This document shows, piece after piece, positions 42,720 to 49,942 of a stretch of 49,942 nucleotides of DNA (positions within the stretch are counted from its first letter, which is position 1; every line of letters begins with the position of its first letter). Origin of the DNA: an uncultured Burkholderiales bacterium (GTDB lineage: Bacteria > Pseudomonadota > Gammaproteobacteria > Burkholderiales > Burkholderiaceae); assembly GCA_937891045.1 (NCBI GenBank), contig CALBEV010000182.1, positions 1 to 49,942 on the forward strand, in the 5' to 3' direction. Both the position numbers and the translations under genes were made by a program. A model generated the notes under the pieces. It did not search any database. It was not told where the DNA came from and saw only the letters and a list, made by a program, of their open reading frames with translations.

Positions 42720-45221
42720 TCAAACAGAAACCAGGGCGGGCGAGGCCGGAAGCCAGAATGAAAACCGACATCCCATGATCACTTTTCCATTGTAGATGTT
42801 CTCAGCTTGCATTCGTCCCTGGTGGGATTCGATGATGGTTCGACACAGATTCAAGCCAATGCCCATGCCTTCTTTTTTGGTGGTGTAGAAAGCTTCAAAC
42901 ACACGAGACATCACTTCTTGCGACATCCCCACACCGCTGTCGGTGACAGAAAATTCCACCACCGGTTGGGCTTCGATGATTTTGGGCACGATTTGCAACT
43001 CTACTTTGCGCTGGTCCAAAGGTCGGTTGGCGTGTTCGATGGCTTCTGCGGCATTCTTCAGTAAATTAATCAGCACTTGCTCAATCAAGATGGGATCGAC
43101 CAAGATGCTGGAGAGCCGATCGGACATGTACAAACTGAACTGCACCCGACGGCGACGCAATTCAATGTCAGCCAATTCCACCGCCTCGGTCACGATGGGT
43201 GCGATGTGGGACATGAGCTTGTTGGTTTCGCTTCGTTTCACAAAACTTCGAATTCGCTGAATGATTTGGCCCGCACGTTGTGCTTGCCTGGACGTTTTTT
43301 CCAGAGCGGTGAGCAACTCCTCTTCACTGATTTGCTTGCCTTTGATGCGCGACACCATGCCGGTGCAGTAGTTGGAAATGGCGGTTAACGGTTGGTTCAA
43401 CTCGTGCGCCACACTGGAAGCCATTTCACCCATGGTGATCAAGCGGCTGGCGGACTGCGCTCGTTCGGCTTGCAAGTCGGCTTGCTCTTCTGCATGGCGT
43501 CGCGCAGTGATGTCGGTGGAAATCACCATTTGCGCCAAGCGTCCATCCACCCAATTCAAATAACGCGAGCGAACTTCTAGCCATTTGTTCAAGCCTGACA
43601 GGTAGATTTCAGAGTTCTCTGAACCCGCTTGGGTCAAGCTTTCACCGGGCATACCCACCATATCGTCAACCGATTCATCACCAGAAACCGCATCCGTCCT
43701 CAACATGCCAGCTTGTGTCACCAGTTCCAGATGGCCATCGCTTTGATTGCCAAACCACTGGCGGTAGAGCTTGTTCGCAAACAACAATTCAGTGCTCCCA
43801 AGAGGCGTCACTGAAACCGAAGCATCCAAGGCTTCAAGCACAGTCGTGAAACGCTCGTACGAGGCTGACAGTTGTTCACGGATCCGGTTGGGCTCGGTGA
43901 TGTCCGTCATGGAAGTCATCCAGCCCGTTTGAGCGCCGTGTGCATCAATCAACGGGGAGACATACAAACGTGCATCAAACATGGTTCCGTTTTTGCGTTT
44001 GACCCGAATTTGAAAACCACTCATGGTGGTGCGGCCATTGAGTTGATCCGTCAATTTGGTGTTGAGCAAATTGCGGTCCTCATCTGGCCAGTAGGGAAAC
44101 GGCGAACTCAAACCCACCAGTTCCTTTTCGGTCCAGCCTGTCATTTGACAAAAAGCAGCATTCACATAAGTGATGCGGCCATTCATGTCCATCGCCCGCA
44201 TGCCGGTGAGGATAGAGTTTTCCATGGCGCGTCGAAAATTGGTTTCGGCCACCAAGGCTTGTTGAGCTTGCAAGCGCCGCCGCGTGTGTTGCCAAGTACC
44301 GATCAGCATCCAAGTGGTCATGCCACTGAGCAACAAGACCAACCAAAACAAGCCACTGCCAATCAATACTTGTGAGGTTCGGTAGACCTGTGCGCGCAGT
44401 TGCAAGCTGTTGCCCACGGTCGAAACGGGCACGGTGTATTCATAAGCTTTGGATTCCCACGGCGAATACTCAAATAATCCGGTGCGCGGCTTGATGCTTT
44501 GACCCGCCAGCAAATTGTTGTCGGCGTCAACCAATGAAACAGCATGGCGTGCCACAACCTCTGCAGGCACGGTAAAGCGCAACAAGCCCTCGAGGGTGTA
44601 TTCGATCATCACCACCCCTTTGAAGTCGTTGTTGCTCAAGATGGGTATGTGCAACTGGAGATGCGCTTCAATTTGATTGCTGATATCGCCTTTTTTAAAC
44701 AGAATGGGCGTGGAATAGATGGATCGGCGTAATTCTTTGGCGAGCAAAAAAGTGTCTTCAGTTTGAGCATGGTCTATCCAAGCGCCTTGTCGGTGAAATG
44801 GCAGCAATTCCACCGTGCCCGAAGCGTAGTTCGAGCGCACATGCCGGTTGTTGTCAATCCAGCTGATGCTGGCAACTTCAGGGTATTGATTGACCAAATC
44901 CAAGGCGGTGTTGGCAAATTCAATCGTTGTCAGCTTGTCATTGCCGACGTCCCGCGCCAATCGCAACATTTGTTCTTGTTGTTCCAGCAAGTGGAGTCGC
45001 ATTTTCTGGTTGGCGAACTCCAAATCACGTTGCACACTTTCTTGCTCACGTTCCATTTCCTCGATACGCAAATAGCCCACGCTACTGATGATCGTCATCA
45101 AAAAAATGGCAACCGCTGCAATCGGGGCCAACAAGGCAAAGCGATCTTGGCGGCTGGGACTTAAACGCTTCCACCAGCTGCGCCATCGGGCGCTCAAGGT
45201 CATGAGCAAGTTGTTTTGCAT
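42720..45221 (-). CDS. membrane PAS sensor histidine kinase
   Basis: 833 residues. Membrane helix at about 28-50, a large periplasmic sensor region (about 55-285, Cache-like), second helix (about 290-315), two PAS domains (about 335-450 and 455-580), H-box AHELNQPLTAISNY near 603-616, and an ATPase domain with N-box LLKNAAEAIEHA and G-boxes DSGVGMS and GMGIGLNL. The H-box and paired FixJ regulator match the FixL/DctB-like kinase group. ATG 45221 is preferred; a GTG 33 bases upstream would add eleven residues. Divergent from aceE over about 140 bases. The ligand is unknown. Confidence 0.9.
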   Translation of the reverse strand: MQNNLLMTLSARWRSWWKRLSPSRQDRFALLAPIAAVAIFLMTIISSVGYLRIEEMEREQESVQRDLEFANQKMRLHLLEQQEQMLRLARDVGNDKLTTIEFANTALDLVNQYPEVASISWIDNNRHVRSNYASGTVELLPFHRQGAWIDHAQTEDTFLLAKELRRSIYSTPILFKKGDISNQIEAHLQLHIPILSNNDFKGVVMIEYTLEGLLRFTVPAEVVARHAVSLVDADNNLLAGQSIKPRTGLFEYSPWESKAYEYTVPVSTVGNSLQLRAQVYRTSQVLIGSGLFWLVLLLSGMTTWMLIGTWQHTRRRLQAQQALVAETNFRRAMENSILTGMRAMDMNGRITYVNAAFCQMTGWTEKELVGLSSPFPYWPDEDRNLLNTKLTDQLNGRTTMSGFQIRVKRKNGTMFDARLYVSPLIDAHGAQTGWMTSMTDITEPNRIREQLSASYERFTTVLEALDASVSVTPLGSTELLFANKLYRQWFGNQSDGHLELVTQAGMLRTDAVSGDESVDDMVGMPGESLTQAGSENSEIYLSGLNKWLEVRSRYLNWVDGRLAQMVISTDITARRHAEEQADLQAERAQSASRLITMGEMASSVAHELNQPLTAISNYCTGMVSRIKGKQISEEELLTALEKTSRQAQRAGQIIQRIRSFVKRSETNKLMSHIAPIVTEAVELADIELRRRRVQFSLYMSDRLSSILVDPILIEQVLINLLKNAAEAIEHANRPLDQRKVELQIVPKIIEAQPVVEFSVTDSGVGMSQEVMSRVFEAFYTTKKEGMGIGLNLCRTIIESHQGRMQAENIYNGKVIMGCRFSFWLPASPALVSV

Positions 45222-45283
45222 AGGCGTCGAGTTTAGGGCAGCCCTTTTGATCACCGCCAGGATGAAAATTTTGCATTATGAAA

Positions 45284-45312
45284 TTGACTAGCGTCATTTG
45301 AAATTATGTAAA
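45284..45312 (+). promoter_or_regulatory. candidate sigma-70 promoter of aceE
   Basis: TTGACT at 45284-45289, 17 bases, then TGTAAA at 45307-45312. The aceE ATG lies at 45364, giving a short leader that contains AAGGAG before the start. The -35 is a good match, the -10 matches 4 of 6. Confidence 0.4.
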
Positions 45313-45363
45313 AATCCGCCCACAACATCGAACACAATGAAACGCTTCCACAAGGAGACAAGC

Positions 45364-48075
45364 ATGTCCGTCGCACCAGAGCATTTACAAACCTTTGCCC
45401 GCAACGATTCCGACAGCCAAGAAACCCGCGAATGGATGGACGCTTTGTCCGCGGTCATCGCGTCCGAAGGGCCAGAACGCGCCCACTTTCTCTTGGAACA
45501 ACTTTTAGAACATGCTCGCGAAAACAGCATCGACATGCCGTTCTCGGCCAACACGGGTTATGTCAACACCATCGAACCCGATCAAGAAGAACGCTGCCCG
45601 GGCAATATTGAAATCGAAGAACGTTTGCGTGCCTACATGCGCTGGAACGCGATGGCCATGGTGGTGAAAGCCAACCGACACAACCCGGCTGATGGCGGCG
45701 ACCTGGGTGGCCACATTGGCTCCTTCGCTTCTTTGGCCCACATGTTCGGTGCGGGCTTCAATCATTTTTGGCATGCGGAGAACGAACACCACGGCGGCGA
45801 TTTGCTCTACATCCAAGGCCATGTGTCGCCGGGCGTTTATGCCCGTGCGTATTTGGAAGGCCGCTTGACCGAAGAACAGTTGTTGAATTTCCGCCAAGAA
45901 GTGGACGGCAAAGGTTTGTCCAGCTATCCGCACCCCAAACTCATGCCCGAGTTTTGGCAGTTCCCCACGGTGTCCATGGGCTTGGGCCCCTTGATGGCCA
46001 TTTACCAAGCGCGTTTTTTGAAATACCTGCATGCCCGTGGCATCGCCAACACCGAGAACCGCAAGGTCTGGGTGTTTTGTGGTGACGGTGAAATGGACGA
46101 GGTGGAATCTTTGGGCGCGATTGGTTTGGCCGCGCGTGAAAAACTCGATAACCTGGTGTTCGTCATCAACTGCAATTTGCAGCGTTTGGATGGCCCAGTG
46201 CGTGGCAACGGCAAGATCATCCAAGAGTTGGAAGGTGAATTCCGAGGCGCGGGTTGGAACGTCATCAAGCTGATTTGGGGCAGCAATTGGGACCCGCTGA
46301 TTGCGCGTGACAAAGACGGTGCCTTGCGCCGCATCATGATGGACACCTTGGACGGCGATTACCAAGCCTTCAAGGCCAACGATGGCGCTTATGTGCGCAA
46401 ACATTTCTTTGGCCGTGACCCGCAAACCTTGGAGATGGTGGCCAAGTTAAGCGATGACGATATTTGGAATTTGCGTCGTGGCGGCCACGATCCGCAAAAG
46501 GTGTATGCCGCTTATGCCGCTGCCGTGAAACACAAAGGCCAACCGTCCGTGCTGTTGATCAAGACCGTCAAAGGTTTTGGCATGGGCAGCGCCGGTGAAG
46601 GCAAAAACACGGTGCACCAAACCAAGAAGCTGACCGACGAAGACATCAAAACCTTTCGCGATCGTTTCAACATCCCCATTCCTGACAGCGAGTTGTCCAA
46701 GTTGCCGTTTTACAAACCAGCGGACGACACGCCCGAGATGCAGTATTTGCACGAGCGCCGCAAGGCCTTGGGTGGGTATTTGCCGCATCGCCGCACCAAA
46801 GCCGATGAGCAGTTCACTGTGCCCGCCCTGGAGGTGTTCAAAGCGGTCACCGAAGCCACAGCCGAGGGGCGTGAAATTTCCACCACCCAAGCCTATGTGC
46901 GTTTTCTCACGCAGTTGCTGCGCGACCAAGCCTTGGGCCCACGTGTGGTGCCGATCTTGGTGGACGAAGCCCGCACTTTTGGCATGGAAGGTTTGTTCCG
47001 TCAGGTGGGTATTTACAACCCCGATGGCCAGCTTTACACGCCTGTCGATAAAGACCAGGTGATGTACTACAAGGAAGACAAGGCCGGTCAAATTTTGCAA
47101 GAGGGCATCAACGAAGCGGGGGGCATGAGCAGTTGGATTGCCGCTGCCACGTCCTACTCGACCAACAACCGCATCATGGTGCCGTTCTACGTTTACTACT
47201 CGATGTTTGGTTTCCAACGCATTGGCGACCTGGCCTGGGCCGCAGGGGATATGCAAGCGCGTGGGTTCTTGTTGGGGGGCACGTCCGGGCGCACCACCTT
47301 GAACGGCGAAGGTTTGCAGCATGAAGACGGCCACAGTCATATTTTGGCGGGCACGATTCCCAATTGCGTCAGCTACGACCCGACCTTTGCCCACGAGGTG
47401 GCGGTCATCATGCACCACGGCTTGAAGCGCATGGTGGAAAAGCAAGAAAACGTGTTTTATTACATCACCTTGCTGAATGAAAACTACGCCATGCCGGGTC
47501 TCACACCCGGCACGGAAGAAGACATCATCAAAGGCATGTATTTGTTGCAAGCCGCAGAAGGTGCGAAGAAATTGCCGCGTGTGAACTTGCTGGGCTCGGG
47601 CACCATCTTGCGCGAGTCCATGGCCGCCCGCGAACTGCTGGCCTCTGATTGGGGCGTGGCTGCCAATGTGTGGAGCTGCCCCAGCTTCAACGAGTTGGCG
47701 CGTGACGGTGCCGAGGCCGAGCGTTGGAACCTGATGCACCCCACCGAGACAGCGCGCTTGTCGTTCGTGGCCCAGCAACTGTCTGCGCACGAAGGTCCGG
47801 TGGTCGCGTCCACCGACTACATGAAAGCCTATGCCGAACAAATCCGTTGCCATTTGCCAGCCGGTCGCCGCTTCAAGGTGCTGGGCACCGATGGTTTTGG
47901 TCGCTCCGATTTCCGCAGCAAACTGCGCGAGCACTTCGAGGTGAACCGCCACTACATCGTGGTGGCAGCGCTCAAAGCCTTGAGCGAAGACGGCACCGTG
48001 CCTGCGGCCACCGTGGCGCAAGCGATTCAAAAATACAAACTGCAAGCGGACAAAATCAATCCGCTGTACGCCTGA
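45364..48075 (+). CDS. aceE: pyruvate dehydrogenase E1 component (homodimeric)
   Basis: 903 residues. Thiamine-diphosphate enzyme that decarboxylates pyruvate and acetylates the lipoyl group of AceF. TPP motif GDGEMDE near 240-246 followed by VINCNLQRLDGPVRGNG. Other landmarks: GGHIGSFASLAHMFGAGFNHFW, YYSMFGFQRIGD, GRTTLNGEGLQHEDG and GTDGFGRSDFR. ATG 45364 has AAGGAG six bases upstream. aceF follows 15 bases later. The paralog at 19431-22034 is shorter and diverged. Confidence 0.96.
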   Translation: MSVAPEHLQTFARNDSDSQETREWMDALSAVIASEGPERAHFLLEQLLEHARENSIDMPFSANTGYVNTIEPDQEERCPGNIEIEERLRAYMRWNAMAMVVKANRHNPADGGDLGGHIGSFASLAHMFGAGFNHFWHAENEHHGGDLLYIQGHVSPGVYARAYLEGRLTEEQLLNFRQEVDGKGLSSYPHPKLMPEFWQFPTVSMGLGPLMAIYQARFLKYLHARGIANTENRKVWVFCGDGEMDEVESLGAIGLAAREKLDNLVFVINCNLQRLDGPVRGNGKIIQELEGEFRGAGWNVIKLIWGSNWDPLIARDKDGALRRIMMDTLDGDYQAFKANDGAYVRKHFFGRDPQTLEMVAKLSDDDIWNLRRGGHDPQKVYAAYAAAVKHKGQPSVLLIKTVKGFGMGSAGEGKNTVHQTKKLTDEDIKTFRDRFNIPIPDSELSKLPFYKPADDTPEMQYLHERRKALGGYLPHRRTKADEQFTVPALEVFKAVTEATAEGREISTTQAYVRFLTQLLRDQALGPRVVPILVDEARTFGMEGLFRQVGIYNPDGQLYTPVDKDQVMYYKEDKAGQILQEGINEAGGMSSWIAAATSYSTNNRIMVPFYVYYSMFGFQRIGDLAWAAGDMQARGFLLGGTSGRTTLNGEGLQHEDGHSHILAGTIPNCVSYDPTFAHEVAVIMHHGLKRMVEKQENVFYYITLLNENYAMPGLTPGTEEDIIKGMYLLQAAEGAKKLPRVNLLGSGTILRESMAARELLASDWGVAANVWSCPSFNELARDGAEAERWNLMHPTETARLSFVAQQLSAHEGPVVASTDYMKAYAEQIRCHLPAGRRFKVLGTDGFGRSDFRSKLREHFEVNRHYIVVAALKALSEDGTVPAATVAQAIQKYKLQADKINPLYA

Positions 48076-48090
48076 TCCAGGGAGAAACCT

Positions 48091-49488
48091 ATGGCCATGA
48101 TGGAAGTGAACGTCCCCGACATCGGCGACTTTGACGAAGTAGCGGTGATTGAACTGTTGGTGAAAGTCGGTGACAAGGTGCGTGCCGAGCAGTCCCTGAT
48201 CACCGTCGAGTCGGACAAAGCCTCGATGGAAATCCCGTCCTCGCACGCTGGTGTGGTGACCGAGTTGATGGTCAAGCTGGGTGACAAGGTCAAGCAAGGT
48301 TCTTTGATCGTCAAGCTGGATGCAACCGAGGTGGCTGGTGCGGCTCCTGTTGCAGCTGCTGCACTAAGCGCGGTTGCCGCACCCGCGTCAGCTGCATCTG
48401 CGTCTGCAGCGTCAAGCGTCGTCGCAGCACCCGCACCCGTGGCTCCGGTCACTGCCGTGCCCGTTGTCAGCACCCCTGTTTCAGCTGCAGTTGCAGCGGT
48501 TTCAGTTGCCGTGGCCCCAGTGGCAGCACCCGCGCATCAACCCACGTTGGCGCCCAGCGGTGCCTTACCGCATGCCTCACCCTCGGTGCGCAAATTTGCC
48601 CGCGAACTCGGCGTGCCCTTGAACGAAGTCAAAGGCTCTGGCCCCAAAGGCCGCATCGGTTTGGAAGACATCCAATCCTTCAACCGCGCGGTCATGGCGG
48701 GCGAGACCCGCACCCAAGCGCAAAGCAGCAAAGCCCCAGCAGGCGATGGCGCAGGTTTGGGTTTGATTCCCTGGCCCAAGGTGGACTTTGCCAAGTTCGG
48801 CCCCATCGAACGCAAAGAACTGGGCCGGATTCAAAAAATCAGCGGTGCCAATTTGTTGCGCAACGCGGTGATGATTCCAGCCGTGACCAACCATGACGAT
48901 GCCGACATCACCGAGCTCGAAGCCTTCCGGGTGCTCACCAACAAAGAAAACGAGAAGAGCGGCGTGAAAGTGACCATGCTGGCCTTTCTCATCAAAGCCT
49001 GTGTGGCGGCCTTGCAAAAGTTCCCGCAATTCAACAGCTCACTCGATGGCGATGCACTGGTTTACAAACAGTATTGGCACATCGGTTTTGCCGCCGACAC
49101 GCCCAACGGCCTGATGGTGCCGGTGTTGAAAGATGCCGACAAAAAAGGCATTTTGCAAATCAGTGCCGAGATGGGCGAACTGGCGAAGAAAGCCCGCGAA
49201 GGCAAGCTCAGCCCCGCTGAAATGTCGGGTGCTACCTTCACCATTTCCAGCTTGGGCGGCATCGGTGGGCGTTATTTCACGCCCATCATCAACGCCCCTG
49301 AAGTGGCCATCCTGGGTGTCTGCCGCAGCAACATGGAACCGGTGTGGAACGGCCAAGAATTCGAGCCTCGCCTCATGCTGCCCTTGTCACTCACCTGGGA
49401 CCACCGCGTGATTGACGGCGCTGCTGCTGCGCGGTTCAACGCGTATTTGGGCCAGGTGTTGGCCGACTTCCGCCGCGTCATGCTCTAA
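48091..49488 (+). CDS. aceF: dihydrolipoyl acetyltransferase (PDH E2)
   Basis: 465 residues. One lipoyl domain with lipoyl Lys43 in [10 protein letters not shown], an Ala/Pro/Val-rich flexible linker (about 85-150), a peripheral subunit-binding domain ([22 protein letters not shown], about 160-190), and the catalytic domain (about 235-465) ending with [13 protein letters not shown] carrying the active-site His. Three lipoyl domains occur in some relatives; only one is present here. It follows aceE by 15 bases. Confidence 0.95.
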   Translation: MAMMEVNVPDIGDFDEVAVIELLVKVGDKVRAEQSLITVESDKASMEIPSSHAGVVTELMVKLGDKVKQGSLIVKLDATEVAGAAPVAAAALSAVAAPASAASASAASSVVAAPAPVAPVTAVPVVSTPVSAAVAAVSVAVAPVAAPAHQPTLAPSGALPHASPSVRKFARELGVPLNEVKGSGPKGRIGLEDIQSFNRAVMAGETRTQAQSSKAPAGDGAGLGLIPWPKVDFAKFGPIERKELGRIQKISGANLLRNAVMIPAVTNHDDADITELEAFRVLTNKENEKSGVKVTMLAFLIKACVAALQKFPQFNSSLDGDALVYKQYWHIGFAADTPNGLMVPVLKDADKKGILQISAEMGELAKKAREGKLSPAEMSGATFTISSLGGIGGRYFTPIINAPEVAILGVCRSNMEPVWNGQEFEPRLMLPLSLTWDHRVIDGAAAARFNAYLGQVLADFRRVML

Positions 49489-49493
49489 ACCTT

Positions 49494-49519
49494 GGGGCCC
49501 TGCTTTCACTTGGGGCCCC
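49494..49519 (+). other. intercistronic hairpin between aceF and lpdA
   Basis: GGGGCCC (49494-49500) and GGGCCCC (49513-49519) form a perfect 7-bp GC stem with a 12-base loop. No T-run follows. It probably tunes or stabilises the transcript rather than ending it. Confidence 0.4.
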
Positions 49520-49538
49520 ACACTGATTGAGAAACAAG

Positions 49539-49942
49539 ATGGATCAGATAGACATTCAAATCCCCGACATTGGCGACTTCGACGAAGTGGCTGTCATCGA
49601 ATTGCTGGTGAAGGTGGGCGACACCGTGGCGGTGGACCAAAGCCTGATCACGGTGGAAAGTGACAAAGCCTCGATGGAAATTCCTTCTTCACATGCTGGT
49701 GTCGTCACCGCCTTGAAAGTGAAGCTGGGTGACAAGGTCAAGCAAGGCTCGGTCATTCTGTCGGTGGAAGCGACTGCTGTTGTTGCCCCTGCGCCTTCTG
49801 CATCAGCTCCTGCCTCAGCACCTGCTTCATCAACCACCGTACCTGCTGTGGTTGCAGCACCCGCAGTACCAGCAGCACCCAGCTCAACCGCCACTGCCGC
49901 CACTGCCGCCACTGCCGCCACTGCCGCCACTGCCGCCACTGC
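49539..49942 (+). CDS. lpdA: dihydrolipoyl dehydrogenase with N-terminal lipoyl domain (partial, runs off window)
   Basis: 134 codons are visible. Lipoyl domain nearly identical to that of aceF, lipoyl Lys43 in [10 protein letters not shown], then an Ala/Pro/Ser/Val linker and an Ala/Thr repeat at the window edge. In betaproteobacteria the gene after aceF is LpdA with an added lipoyl domain, so that is the likely product; the flavin-disulfide domain would lie past base 49942. Another E2-like protein cannot be excluded. ATG 49539 is the only start at the expected place. Confidence 0.75.
   Translation, partial: MDQIDIQIPDIGDFDEVAVIELLVKVGDTVAVDQSLITVESDKASMEIPSSHAGVVTALKVKLGDKVKQGSVILSVEATAVVAPAPSASAPASAPASSTTVPAVVAAPAVPAAPSSTATAATAATAATAATAAT
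49888..49942 (+). repeat. 9-bp in-frame tandem repeat in the lpdA linker
   Basis: Unit CCGCCACTG repeated about six times to the window edge. It encodes a Thr-Ala-Ala repeat in the flexible linker after the lipoyl domain. As a multiple of three it can gain or lose units by slippage without shifting the frame; the true copy number is unknown because the window ends inside it. Confidence 0.9.

Noticed and set aside
46447..48297. Long open frame opposite aceE
   Set aside because: Same reason: shadow of aceE, no motifs and no start context.
1..49942. CRISPR array, tRNA, rRNA, insertion sequence, prophage
   Set aside because: No regularly spaced repeats, no clover-leaf sequence, no transposase or integrase, and no phage structural gene was seen.

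Overview
The window reads as a chromosomal segment of a betaproteobacterium, most likely Burkholderiales and probably Comamonadaceae (Limnohabitans or Rhodoferax type). That placement is inferred from protein style and gene order: homodimeric AceE followed by AceF and a lipoyl-domain LpdA, a cbb3-type oxidase cluster with its own Sco protein, an Anbu operon, PyrD-RpiA-PrlC-FolD housekeeping blocks and moderate GC. There are no tRNA or rRNA genes, CRISPR arrays, insertion sequences or prophage genes. Genes are dense and no gene-free stretch exceeds 300 bases. The largest gap is 4097-4379, which holds an FNR-like box.

Layout. 1-4096: terminal oxidase cluster ccoN (interrupted by an in-frame TAA), ccoO, a mono-heme cytochrome c, a Sco copper chaperone and a membrane protein. 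4380-5006: 1-Cys peroxiredoxin. 5199-7413: minus-strand PuuE-type deacetylase and M20 metallopeptidase. 7475-9877: a lipoprotein, then a minus-strand PQQ-type sugar dehydrogenase, its small cytochrome c and a Rap1a-like secreted protein, with a strong terminator between dehydrogenase and cytochrome. 10018-11357: MaoC hydratase plus CitE-like CoA lyase. 11429-15344: Anbu operon (ATP-grasp, alpha-E, transglutaminase, Anbu protease). 15509-17746: DUF2892-like membrane protein, Rrf2 regulator and an unusual MerR regulator. 18289-22639: serC, a second AceE-like E1 (MdeB-like) and a divergent Lrp regulator.

22742-25573: a minus-strand cassette of three poorly known membrane proteins, two with identical N-terminal zinc-ribbon spacing, divergent from a bactofilin. 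25722-28976: a small protein, YaeQ, a secreted protein, a CapA-like phosphoesterase and a quinone oxidoreductase. 28951-33357: a zinc locus with Zur, a perfect 16-bp palindrome, a frameshifted ZIP transporter, a ZrgA-like DUF2796 protein, ABC ATPase, FtsX-type permease and DUF3299 protein. 33422-36428: a second bactofilin, small secreted proteins, a haloacid dehalogenase and AroQ. 36432-42056: exonuclease, pyrD, rpiA, prlC, folD. 42063-49942: a PAS histidine kinase and FixJ-type regulator next to aceE-aceF-lpdA; lpdA runs off the window inside a 9-bp tandem repeat.

The most notable points are two clean gene disruptions at metal-site motifs (ccoN and the ZIP transporter), the complete Anbu operon, the zinc-ribbon/bactofilin cassette, and a MerR regulator with a degenerate sensor and a distinctive C-terminal helical module. 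All functional calls rest on reading motifs and gene order; no database search was run.
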